This document shows, in pieces, positions 1-9,121 of a stretch of 64,000 nt of DNA. The position numbers were made by a program, and so were the translations under genes. The DNA comes from Labilithrix sp. (GTDB taxonomy: Bacteria; Myxococcota_A; Polyangia; Polyangiales; Polyangiaceae). Location of the stretch: assembly GCA_019637175.1 (NCBI GenBank), contig JAHBWD010000028.1, forward strand, positions 38,004-102,003. Reading direction: 5' to 3'. Each line of letters starts with the position of its first letter. Positions within the stretch are counted from its first letter, which is position 1. The notes beneath the pieces are model-generated. The model was not told the origin of the DNA. It saw only the letters and a list, made by a program, of their open reading frames with translations, and ran no database searches.

Positions 1-82
1 CGTCACCGAGCGGATCGCCCGCGCCGTGATCGGTCCACTCCCACGCCATCAAGCGGTCGACGACATCAACGAGGAGAGAGCC

Positions 83-1072
<990 letters not shown>

Positions 1073-1076
1073 AGCC

Positions 1077-2618
1077 ATGACGAAGCGATCGTGGCCGAAG
1101 CGCGCGTTCCGCATCGCGACCCTCGTCGCGCCGACGTGGCTCGCCTGGGCGGTCGCCTTCTCCGCGCCGCCCTCGAGCGGGCTCTTCCACGCGGTGACGT
1201 GGGCGCTCGCGCCGCTCTGGGCGCTCATCGCGCTCGTGCTCGTCGTTCGCGCGTTCGTGCTCTTCTTCGCCGGCGAGCGCGACGCGCTCGCGCAGGTCGA
1301 CGTGCTCACCGGCGGCGGCAGCGCGCTCGCCTGGCTCTCGTCGGTCGCGATCATGAGCGCCGTCTGGCTCGGATGGCCGAGCCTCGCCGTCGTGGGCCTG
1401 TTCGGAACGGCGATCTTCCACGTCGTCGTGCTCCTCACGTTCTTCGCCGCGCGCGGCGTCGATCCGGTGAACGGCGCTTCGATCACGCGCCGCTTCTCGC
1501 CCGAGGTCGTCACCGAGGGCGACGGCGTGATCGAGGAGCTCCGGTTCGCCGGCGCGCGCATCCCGATCGGCTTCCGCCTGTTCGCGAGCGGGCGCGTCGG
1601 CCCGCGATGGGCGACGAGCCGCCACGTCCTCGAGGCCGCCGAGTCGGGCGCCGAGGTCGTCGTCGAGAGCGAGATCGGGCCCGCCGTCCGCGGCGAGCAC
1701 GAGGCCGAGCTCGTCGAGGTCTGGCTCGAGGACATCTTCGGCCTCTGCCGATCGATGCGCGCGCGCGTCGCGCCCGCGCGCATGAGCGTCTTGCCGCGCG
1801 GCGTCGTCGCGGAGAAGACGGCGCCGCTCTTGGATCGTGGCCAAGGGCCTCGCGCGCCTCGCGCCGCGACTCGCCTCCCGACCGAAGGGAGCTTCCACCT
1901 CCGCGAGTACGAGCCAGGCGACGACGTTCGCCGCATCCACTGGGTCCGCTCGCTCGCGGCCGGCGAGCTCGTCGTCCGCCTCCCCGACGAGATCCCGCCC
2001 GATCGGCCGCACGTGCGCCTCGTGCTCGACACTTACTTCCCCGAGGCGCACGCCTTCGCGTGCGAGACGCCGGGCGAGCAGCTCGACTGGCTCGTCAACG
2101 TGTGGCTCGCCGTGGGCCGCTCGCTCGTCGAGTCGGGCGCGCGCGTCACGCTGGTGACGGCGATCGCGAGCGGCGCGAACGTCGAGCCGATCCGGCGCGA
2201 GCTCACGCGCGCTCCGACGTCGATCGACGCCGCGCGCCGCATCGCCGCGAAGGTGACGTGGCAGGGCCGGCTCCTCGTGAGCCAGCTCCTCACCGACGAA
2301 GCGACGCTCGTCGTCTCGCGCGCGGTGGTCGCGACGCCGCCGGAGAACGCAAACGTTCGCTGGATCGTGGCGATGCCCACGAACACCACCGAGCAGCGCT
2401 GGACGCTCCCATCGGAGGTGCGCTTCGCCTTCCCCATGGGCTCTTCGGAGAACCGCTGGTCGGAGCGACGGCGCGAGGTCGAACGCATCGCGACCGCGCG
2501 GCGCGATCACACGCGCGCGCTCGTCGCGATGCGCACCGACATCGCGAGGCCGCCGCCGGGGAGCTTCCTCGCGACCCCGACGGCGCAGGGCACCGTCCGC
2601 CTGGAGGAGATCCGATGA
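1077..2618 (+). CDS. DUF58 domain membrane protein
   Basis: This 513-residue protein has two or three N-terminal membrane segments (about residues 18-125). A long soluble region follows, carrying the DUF58 hallmark near residue 278 (LREYEPGDDVRRIHWVRS). DUF58 proteins have a VWA-like fold and are routinely encoded next to MoxR ATPases, which are thought to act on them. The gene starts 4 bp after the MoxR stop, and its own stop overlaps the next start in an ATGA, so the three genes should be translated together. No catalytic residues can be assigned. Its cellular role (envelope or stress functions are proposed for relatives) is inference only. Confidence 0.9.
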   Translation: MTKRSWPKRAFRIATLVAPTWLAWAVAFSAPPSSGLFHAVTWALAPLWALIALVLVVRAFVLFFAGERDALAQVDVLTGGGSALAWLSSVAIMSAVWLGWPSLAVVGLFGTAIFHVVVLLTFFAARGVDPVNGASITRRFSPEVVTEGDGVIEELRFAGARIPIGFRLFASGRVGPRWATSRHVLEAAESGAEVVVESEIGPAVRGEHEAELVEVWLEDIFGLCRSMRARVAPARMSVLPRGVVAEKTAPLLDRGQGPRAPRAATRLPTEGSFHLREYEPGDDVRRIHWVRSLAAGELVVRLPDEIPPDRPHVRLVLDTYFPEAHAFACETPGEQLDWLVNVWLAVGRSLVESGARVTLVTAIASGANVEPIRRELTRAPTSIDAARRIAAKVTWQGRLLVSQLLTDEATLVVSRAVVATPPENANVRWIVAMPTNTTEQRWTLPSEVRFAFPMGSSENRWSERRREVERIATARRDHTRALVAMRTDIARPPPGSFLATPTAQGTVRLEEIR

Positions 2619-4186
2619 CGCCGCGCGCCTCCGGCACCGCGCCGCTCGTCTACTGGCTGCTCGTCATGTGCGGGCTCACAGGCGTCACGTTCTTGCGCCT
2701 CGACGAGCCGACCGGCCTCCCGCCGCTCTGGATCGGCACGATCCTCGGGGTCGCGCTCGGACAGATCGTCGCTCACCTGCGCGTGCGTCTCTGGGTGCTC
2801 GGCGTGCTCGCGATGGCGTGCGCGTGGGTCGGGCCCTTCGCCGTCTTCCTCGCGTACGGCGCGTTCGGGTCGACGACCGATACGTTCTTGCTCGCGTTCT
2901 TCCCGGCGGCGATCTGCGGCTACCTCTCGCTGTCCGAGCGCGCAGGGCTCGTCGCGTTCTGGTACCCGGCGGTGCTGTGGGTCGTCGCGATCCTCGACGG
3001 GCCCAAGCCCGGCAGCTTCGACGCGCGCTCGTCGCTCCCGATGCTCGTGGGTCTCGCGGCGCTCTTCGTCGCGTTCCTGCGCGCACGAGAGACACGACGC
3101 GCGGAGATCTGGCGCACGCACGGCATGCCTCGCCTCGCGACGCCGGTCTCGCGCACGGTGCTGCGCGCCTCGCCCCTCCGCGCGACCTCGCAGCTCGCGT
3201 GGACGGCGATCGTCGCCTCCTTCGCGCTCGTGATCGCGGCGTGGATCGCGCCGCATCTGTGGAGAAAGGAGCACGCGAAGCACGAGGCGCTGCGGGCCGC
3301 GCGCGTGGCGAGCGTCGCGCAGCGCGAAGCGGCGGGCGGCTTGCCTTGCTGCCCTCGAGTGCCGGCCGAGCACGATCGCGCGCGCGTGCGCGAGTACCTC
3401 CCGCTCCGCGCGAACGAGGAGCAGACGCGCGATCTCTCTCTGGTTTGCATGACGTGCGCCGACGAGAGCAGCGCGACCGGAGAACGCGAGATCGGCGGCG
3501 CGGGACCGAGCGACGAGCCCGCGACCACCGCGACGGCGGCGACCGAGACCGCGCAGGCCGACGACTGGAGGCCTTCGCCCTCACCGCCGGCTGCCGCGTG
3601 GGACGCGCCGGTGCTTCCGGTGCCTCCGCAGCCGGTCGCGCCGCAGGCTTCGCCGAACCCCCAACCGGACGCGCCGGCGACGACGCCTGCGCCGATCGCG
3701 AAGGCGCCCGACGCGCCGAGCGCGCCGATCCCGACCGCGATCGTTCTGGCGCCGTCGGCCCCGCCGCTCGACGCCGGCGCGCCCGGCCGTCTCGCGCTCG
3801 CGTTGTGCGTGTCCGCGATGGGGCTCCACGTGATGATGCGCGCTCTGCGCAGGCAGCTCACGCTGCGCCACCTGACCCGCCCGTTCTGGCGCGAGACGAT
3901 CGACCAGCGCATCTCGAACCACTGGCAGCGGATCCTCATCGGGCTCCGCGACGCCGGCGTCCGACCGGGGCGCGACGAGCAACCGCTCGCGCTCGCGCGC
4001 CGCGTGGGCATCGACGGCATGTCGACCTGCGCGACCATCCTCGAGCGCGTGCGTCACGGCGTGCGCGTCGAGGAGAGCGATCTCGACGAGATGGGAGCGA
4101 CGGCGACGGCGGTCTACGACGCCGCGCGACGCCGCGCCGGTCTCCCCGCTCGCCTCGCCGCCGTGCTCCGCTGGCCGCTCGCGTAG
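2615..4186 (+). CDS. Membrane protein with DUF4129-like C-terminus, third gene of MoxR operon
   Basis: This 523-residue protein starts at an ATG overlapping the DUF58 stop codon (ATGA). It has about six hydrophobic N-terminal segments (to about residue 150), another near residues 200-220, and an extracytoplasmic region with two Cys pairs (LPCCP and CMTC). A long Pro/Ala-rich linker (about 290-385), one more membrane helix and a charged helical tail resembling DUF4129 complete it. In related MoxR-DUF58 operons this position usually holds a transglutaminase-like protein (DUF3488/TgpA type). I see no transglutaminase Cys-His-Asp core here, so this looks like a version that kept the membrane scaffold and tail but lost the enzyme domain. 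The function is unknown. Confidence 0.85.
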   Translation: MTPRASGTAPLVYWLLVMCGLTGVTFLRLDEPTGLPPLWIGTILGVALGQIVAHLRVRLWVLGVLAMACAWVGPFAVFLAYGAFGSTTDTFLLAFFPAAICGYLSLSERAGLVAFWYPAVLWVVAILDGPKPGSFDARSSLPMLVGLAALFVAFLRARETRRAEIWRTHGMPRLATPVSRTVLRASPLRATSQLAWTAIVASFALVIAAWIAPHLWRKEHAKHEALRAARVASVAQREAAGGLPCCPRVPAEHDRARVREYLPLRANEEQTRDLSLVCMTCADESSATGEREIGGAGPSDEPATTATAATETAQADDWRPSPSPPAAAWDAPVLPVPPQPVAPQASPNPQPDAPATTPAPIAKAPDAPSAPIPTAIVLAPSAPPLDAGAPGRLALALCVSAMGLHVMMRALRRQLTLRHLTRPFWRETIDQRISNHWQRILIGLRDAGVRPGRDEQPLALARRVGIDGMSTCATILERVRHGVRVEESDLDEMGATATAVYDAARRRAGLPARLAAVLRWPLA

Positions 4187-4200
4187 CGAGCCGATCGCGA

Positions 4201-4803
4201 TCAGCGAAGGCACGCGAGCGGCGGCACCATCACGTCGGCTTCGGTGGAGCGGATCCACTCGATGTCGACGCGCCGCCCGGGCTCGAGATCGATCACGCGA
4301 AACGCGGAGACGAAGCGACCGGCGCCGTCGACCGAGCGCACGAAGTACGTGTGATCGAGGTGCGCCTGGATGGCGTCGTGCTCGCCCCACTGGCCGACGG
4401 GGTGCTCGCTCGGATCGACCGTGCGCGGCACGTCGCGGAGCGCGATCTTGCCGAGATCGACGATGAACGACCGGTCGTCGGTGATCATGTTCACGATGAA
4501 GAGGTTGCCCGCGTACTGGACGTCGAACTCGTTGCGGGTGAGCTCGGCGTCCTGCGACGCGTATTCGAAGCTGAACGACGAAGAGGCGTAGTCGTCGTGA
4601 CCGCGCCGGCTCGTCATCGACGCGCGGCCGTAGAGGTAGGCGCAAGGCGCCGTGTCTCGGCCTGCGCCCGCCGAGACCGGCGCGCCTTCGGAGGCGCTTC
4701 CGTTCGAGGGGTCGCGCGCGAGGTCGGGGGCGTCGCCGACCACGCCGCCGCAGGCGGTCGCGAAGAGGGCGGAAGCAAAGAACGTGATCGCAAAGAATTT
4801 CAT
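4201..4803 (-). CDS. Hypothetical lipoprotein
   Basis: This 200-residue protein begins with a classical lipoprotein signal (hydrophobic stretch ending LFATAC, so Cys18 would be lipidated). A low-complexity Ser/Gly/Ala linker and a soluble domain rich in beta-strand-like segments follow. A good AGGAG ribosome site lies upstream on the minus strand. I do not recognise the domain. It stands alone, converging with the MoxR operon (14 bp between stops) and diverging from the SDR gene. The protein is likely anchored in the outer or inner membrane facing the periplasm. Confidence 0.8.
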   Translation of the reverse strand: MKFFAITFFASALFATACGGVVGDAPDLARDPSNGSASEGAPVSAGAGRDTAPCAYLYGRASMTSRRGHDDYASSSFSFEYASQDAELTRNEFDVQYAGNLFIVNMITDDRSFIVDLGKIALRDVPRTVDPSEHPVGQWGEHDAIQAHLDHTYFVRSVDGAGRFVSAFRVIDLEPGRRVDIEWIRSTEADVMVPPLACLR

Positions 4804-4916
4804 GGGGTGTTCTCCTGGTCATCCCCTTCTTTGCCGTCCGGCCGAGGTCCTTTAAGAAAAACCGCACGCGCGCGAGCGGCATCGAAGGCCGACGCGGGTG
4901 AGTCCAAGGAGTCGAA

Positions 4917-5606
4917 ATGTCGAAGACGATCATCGTGGGCGGCTTTGGGCCGGGGATTTCGAACGCCGTCGCGGAGAGGTTCGGCGCCGAAGGATTCTCG
5001 GTGGCGCTCGTCGCGCGCAACGAAGGCCGCCTCGCGGCCGGGGTGAGCGCGCTCGCGTCGAAGGGGGTGAAGGCGGCGGCGTTCCCCACCGATCTAGGCG
5101 ACGTCACCGCGGTGCGCGCGCTCGTCGCGAACGTCCGCGAGAAGCTCGGTCCGATCACGGTGCTTCACTGGAACGCCTACCCCGTCACGGCGGGCGATCT
5201 GCTCACCGCAGACCCTGCCGCTCTCCACAGCGCGTTCGATCTCGCGGTCGGCGGGCTCGTCGCCGCCGTGCAGGCGTCGCTCGCCGATCTGCGCAGCGGT
5301 AAGGACACCGCGATCCTCGTCACGAACGGCGGCCTCGGCTACTTCGATCCCGCGGTCGACGCGATGGCCGCGCAGTACGACCTGATGGGCATCGCCGTCG
5401 GCAACGCCGCGAAGCACAAGACCGTGGGCCTCCTCGCGCAGAAGCTGAAGGGCGACGGGATCTACGTCGGTGAGATCATGGTCACCGGTGCGGTGAAAGG
5501 CACCGCGTTCGACACCGGCAGCGCGACGCTCGATCCAAAAGACATCGCCCAGAAATTCTGGGACCTCTATCGCGCGCGCAGCGAGACGTACGCGAAGGTC
5601 GGCTAG
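4917..5606 (+). CDS. SDR-family oxidoreductase-like protein lacking the catalytic Tyr
   Basis: This 229-residue Rossmann-fold protein has an N-terminal nucleotide-binding pattern (VGGFGPGIS, residues 7-15) in place of the usual TGxxxGxG, and a second-strand VARN. Ser/Thr- and Gly-rich strands of the short-chain dehydrogenase family follow. Where the SDR active site normally reads YxxxK, this protein has GNAAK: the lysine is kept but the tyrosine is a glycine. It may therefore bind NAD(P)H without classical SDR catalysis, or act on an unusual substrate. A clear AAGGAG ribosome site precedes the ATG. The small membrane-protein gene follows 9 bp downstream and is probably cotranscribed. Confidence 0.85.
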   Translation: MSKTIIVGGFGPGISNAVAERFGAEGFSVALVARNEGRLAAGVSALASKGVKAAAFPTDLGDVTAVRALVANVREKLGPITVLHWNAYPVTAGDLLTADPAALHSAFDLAVGGLVAAVQASLADLRSGKDTAILVTNGGLGYFDPAVDAMAAQYDLMGIAVGNAAKHKTVGLLAQKLKGDGIYVGEIMVTGAVKGTAFDTGSATLDPKDIAQKFWDLYRARSETYAKVG

Positions 5607-5615
5607 ACTCTCTCT

Positions 5616-5984
5616 GTGCCTCGCCCCGCGCTCGTCGCCCTCGGCATCGTGCTCGTCGTCGCCGGCCTCGGGTCGATCGTCGCCGCGCCCACGAACAACG
5701 CGCTCGAGGGCTGGGGCATGCTGCTCCGCGGCCTCCTCGGGCAGGGCCTGCTCGTCGGCGGCGTCGACTGCGTCGCGCGCGCGCGGCCGAACGCCACGCC
5801 GCGCCGCGCGCGTCGCGCGGCGCTCGCCGCTTCGTCGATCGTCCTCCTCCCGTTCGCGGCTCTCGTGCTGCTCGTGAGCAAGGAGAGCGGCTCGAGCTGG
5901 GGAACGGCGGCGTTGATCCTGATCGCCTGGCTCTTCTGCGCGGCGATCTACGCGGCGGTCAGGCTCGCGACCGACCGCCGCTAA
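5616..5984 (+). CDS. Small integral membrane protein
   Basis: This 122-residue protein has about four hydrophobic segments (roughly 5-25, 35-50, 65-85, 95-115) separated by short Arg-rich loops, consistent with an inner-membrane protein. It starts at a GTG 9 bp after the SDR stop, with no obvious Shine-Dalgarno, suggesting coupling to the SDR gene. Its TAA stop overlaps the TAG stop of the opposing metallopeptidase-like gene (shared bases 5981-5984). I do not recognise a named family. Confidence 0.7.
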   Translation: MPRPALVALGIVLVVAGLGSIVAAPTNNALEGWGMLLRGLLGQGLLVGGVDCVARARPNATPRRARRAALAASSIVLLPFAALVLLVSKESGSSWGTAALILIAWLFCAAIYAAVRLATDRR

Positions 5985-6949
5985 GTCTCATCGCACGAAG
6001 GCGAGAGATCCACGCCGCCGAAGAACTCGTCGACGAGGCGGCTCCACGCGATCTGGTTCTCCGCCGTGGCGCACTTGAACGGCGGGAGCCTCGCCGCCTC
6101 GCCCGCGAGGATCGTCTCGTGCTCGAGGAAGTAGCGCACCGCGAGCTCCGCGGCGTACTCGCGCACGTCGCGCGTCCGCGGATCGAACGCGTAGTACGTG
6201 CCGTCGGGCACGACCGTGCCGTGCGGCGCGAACGGGGCGAGGCACTCGTGCTCGTCGGCGCAGCGCTCGACGATCGAATCGAACAAGGGGCCGAGCGCGC
6301 TCGTCGACCACATGCTGCGCGCGGCGTCGTTCATGTGGAAGAGCTCGTGGAAGAGCGTCTCGTGCACCTCGCGATGGTCTCCGTGCAGAGGGCCCTGGAT
6401 GTTGTACGCGATGACGCCCTCCCAGCAGTACGCCGACGGGTAAGCCGGCGACGCGGTCTGGAAGAACGCGAAGCCCCGCGGGCGCGGCGTGAACGTCACG
6501 GTCTTTTCGGTGCGCGAGCCCAGCGCGCCGACGAAGCCGTCGAAGGCGACGAGGCTCGAGTGGAGCCAGCGGAGGTGATGGCGATGCTCTCCGACGGGCA
6601 GCGCGGGGTAGAGCTCGACCTCTTCGCCGGCGTATCCCTCGATCGATCCGCGCACCTCGACGCCGACGACGGCGTTGGTGCCCGCGTAGAGCGCGCGCGC
6701 CATCTCGAGCGCTTCGGGATCGGTGCCGAAGCGGAGGCTCAAGAGACACTCGACGTGCTCCCGCGTCGCACGCTCGCCCGGGCACGCCGCGACGCAAGCC
6801 GACTCACCGATGTCGCTACAGAGGAGCTGGATGGCGCTGCGCGTCTCCTCGGAGATCGCCTGCGCGCCGCGCGGCGAAGACAGCGAGCCGCGACACCCGA
6901 CCGAGAACAGCGTTGCGATGAGCAGGGCGTTCCGACGCATGGGTGTCAT
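5981..6949 (-). CDS. Lipoprotein with HExxH zinc-metallopeptidase motif
   Basis: This 322-residue protein has a lipoprotein signal (LLIATLFSVGC). It carries the zinc-metallopeptidase signature HELFH at residues 201-205, inside the segment HETLFHELFHMND. The two His would bind zinc and the Glu would be catalytic. A Cys-rich N-terminal stretch (CSDIGESACVAAC) may form disulfides in the periplasm. I chose the ATG at 6949, which overlaps the stop of the sulfatase-like gene in an ATGA; a second in-frame ATG lies at 6940. It is the last gene of a three-gene leftward operon. The peptidase family cannot be named, and activity is inferred from the motif alone. Confidence 0.82.
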   Translation of the reverse strand: MTPMRRNALLIATLFSVGCRGSLSSPRGAQAISEETRSAIQLLCSDIGESACVAACPGERATREHVECLLSLRFGTDPEALEMARALYAGTNAVVGVEVRGSIEGYAGEEVELYPALPVGEHRHHLRWLHSSLVAFDGFVGALGSRTEKTVTFTPRPRGFAFFQTASPAYPSAYCWEGVIAYNIQGPLHGDHREVHETLFHELFHMNDAARSMWSTSALGPLFDSIVERCADEHECLAPFAPHGTVVPDGTYYAFDPRTRDVREYAAELAVRYFLEHETILAGEAARLPPFKCATAENQIAWSRLVDEFFGGVDLSPSCDET

Positions 6950-8892
6950 TGCCGGGGGTAGATCGGCGTTCGAATGAGCTGGCCGAGGTGAAAGGCGAGC
7001 ACGTCGCGCTCGACCGACGACACGTCCTCTTCGAGCGTCTGATCGCCGACGCGAAGGAGGCGAGCGTCGTGATCGCGCAAATCGAGGACGACTTTGCGCT
7101 CCGCCCCGCCGAGCATGCCGACGCGCGCGAGCTCGCCGTCGACGACGGCCGAGAAGAGGATCGGATGGCGCCGCGGCTCGAGGGTCTCGGGCGAGAGGAG
7201 ATCCTTGCCGTGACACCGCGTCGGCGTCGACGGAGGCTGCATCAGGCCCATCAGCGTCGCGCCGACGTCGATCGTCGAGACCGGATCGTGCGACGCGCGC
7301 GCCGCGGCCCCCGGGACCTGGAGCGCGAGCGGCACGCGGAGCAGCGACTCCCAGAGGTAGGTCGTGTGCGCCCAGAAGCTCTGCTGGCCGAGGCCCTCAC
7401 CGTGATCCGACACGAAGAGGATGACGGTGCGATCGGTGAGGCCGAGCTCGTGGAGCCCGGCGCGGAGGCGGGTGAACGCCTGATCGACGCCGCGCGCCGC
7501 GGCGAGGTACTGACGCGGGAGGCCGTCGACCTTGGAGAAGCCGGCTTCGGTGGCGTGCCGGTCGACGTACGCCTCCTCGAGATCGCTCCAGCTATGAACG
7601 TCGTACTGGTAGAGCCACAAGAAAAAGCGCTCGGGCCGCTCACTCCGCAGCCACGTGAGCGATCGATCGACGAGCGCGTTCGCCGTCGGCGCGACGCGCT
7701 CGGCGTCGTCGACGACCTCTTCCTCATCGAAGCGGAACGCGGGGAACGAGTTGCGATGATAGTCGGCGGCCGACGAGGGAATGACGAGCTTCGCCTTCAT
7801 GTCGGCGGCGCGCGCCGCGTCGAGCAGCCGCGGCTGATCCGCCGGGGTCGCGTCGTAGCGACAGCCCATCATCGGCGCGAGCGTGAGGAGCGTGCTCGAG
7901 CCCGACGCGTACGCGCGTGAGAACCAGAGGTTGTCGCGCATCCACGCGAGCGTCTCGGGCATCACCGACGGATCGTGGGCGACGTCGGATCGAAGGGCGT
8001 CGACGAAGAACACGACGACGTTCGGCGGAAGCGCCGGAGCATCGTCACGTGCGGCGGTCGCCGCGTTCCATACATCGTCGATGAGGAGCGTCTCGGGGAG
8101 CTCGAACTTCTGCGCGAGGCGGTCGTGCGTCGACGCGCCGACGAGCGTCTCGACGCGACGGATCCGACGGAGCCATCGCGCGGCGTAGACCGGCTCCTCC
8201 CACACGGCGGGCAGCGTTCGCTCGACCCGATCGCGGAGCGACCTCGAGAAGCCGAAGACCACGACCCACGCGATCCCCGCGATCGCGATCCCGCGGACGG
8301 CGGTCGTGATGCGCGAGCGCGTCCGCGCGGCGCGCGGCGCGCGGAGGACGAGCGCGAACGAGAGCGTCAAGCCGAGCTGAGCGAGGCCCTCGAGAAACGA
8401 ATACTTCTTTTCGACGATCGGCCCTCGATCGATCGCGAGGAGCGCGGCCGACGCGAGCGCGAGCACGAGCGCTGGAGCCCAGACGCGCCGACGCCGCGCG
8501 AGCGTGGCCGCCGAACAGAGGCCCCACGCCCACACCGCCGTCATCGCGAGGCTCGCGCATGCCGCGAGCGCGACCGTGGCCGTCGCCGGTCGCGAGCTCG
8601 CGCCGGTCTCGAGGCCTTGCCAGGCCGCGAGACCGACGACGAGCGCGCAAGGCGCGCCCGCGACGAGATACCTCCGTCGCGCGCGCGCCAGGCCAACCGC
8701 AAGCCATAGAGGAAGGAGCAACGCGCCGCCCGCGATCCCCACTGCAATGCTGAGCGCAGCGGAGACGACGATCGGCTCCGGTCTGCGGACGCTCGGCCAG
8801 GAAATGAGGTCGACCGTCCACAGGACCAGCGCAGCCATGGCGCCCGACGCCAGCAGAGCCGGCGCCTCGCTCCATCGCGACGGCTTGAGCAC
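6946..8892 (-). CDS. Membrane sulfatase/phosphoethanolamine-transferase-fold protein
   Basis: This 648-residue protein has five or six N-terminal membrane helices (about residues 10-240). A soluble domain of the alkaline phosphatase/sulfatase superfamily follows. The metal-binding VDALRSD (D298), a Thr nucleophile candidate in SGSSTLLTLAP (T334) and SDHGEG (D496/H497) are in the expected order. A Thr at the nucleophile position, rather than formylglycine-forming CxPxR, resembles LtaS- and EptA-type phosphoglycerol or phosphoethanolamine transferases. It may modify lipids or envelope sugars on the outer face of the membrane. It starts 3 bp after a small lipoprotein gene and its stop overlaps the HExxH lipoprotein start, so all three should be cotranslated. 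Confidence 0.88.
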   Translation of the reverse strand: MLKPSRWSEAPALLASGAMAALVLWTVDLISWPSVRRPEPIVVSAALSIAVGIAGGALLLPLWLAVGLARARRRYLVAGAPCALVVGLAAWQGLETGASSRPATATVALAACASLAMTAVWAWGLCSAATLARRRRVWAPALVLALASAALLAIDRGPIVEKKYSFLEGLAQLGLTLSFALVLRAPRAARTRSRITTAVRGIAIAGIAWVVVFGFSRSLRDRVERTLPAVWEEPVYAARWLRRIRRVETLVGASTHDRLAQKFELPETLLIDDVWNAATAARDDAPALPPNVVVFFVDALRSDVAHDPSVMPETLAWMRDNLWFSRAYASGSSTLLTLAPMMGCRYDATPADQPRLLDAARAADMKAKLVIPSSAADYHRNSFPAFRFDEEEVVDDAERVAPTANALVDRSLTWLRSERPERFFLWLYQYDVHSWSDLEEAYVDRHATEAGFSKVDGLPRQYLAAARGVDQAFTRLRAGLHELGLTDRTVILFVSDHGEGLGQQSFWAHTTYLWESLLRVPLALQVPGAAARASHDPVSTIDVGATLMGLMQPPSTPTRCHGKDLLSPETLEPRRHPILFSAVVDGELARVGMLGGAERKVVLDLRDHDARLLRVGDQTLEEDVSSVERDVLAFHLGQLIRTPIYPRQ

Positions 8893-8895
8893 GAC

Positions 8896-9060
8896 CTATT
8901 TGGCGGGCTGCGCGGGATCCTGCGGCGGCGCCGCCGCGTCGGCGTCTCCGGTCGGCGGGGTCGGCACGGCGGCCGAGGGGTCAACGGGCGGGGTGATGTC
9001 GCCGCCGCAATTCAGCGAGAAAACTGCTACGAACGCCACAGCGAGGTACGCGATTTTCAT
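8896..9060 (-). CDS. Small lipoprotein
   Basis: This 54-residue lipoprotein consists of a signal sequence ending SLNC (Cys18) and a short Pro/Ala/Asp-rich tail with no folded domain evident. A good AGGAG ribosome site sits upstream of the ATG. It is the first gene of the operon with the sulfatase-like and HExxH genes, 3 bp before the former. It diverges from the sensor kinase gene with about 60 bp between starts, so the promoters probably face each other there. Confidence 0.75.
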   Translation of the reverse strand: MKIAYLAVAFVAVFSLNCGGDITPPVDPSAAVPTPPTGDADAAAPPQDPAQPAK

Positions 9061-9121
9061 TTCGTCTCCTGATCGTCGCCCTGGAAAGGGCGGCGCGCAC
9101 GATGCATAACGTGTGCCACCA

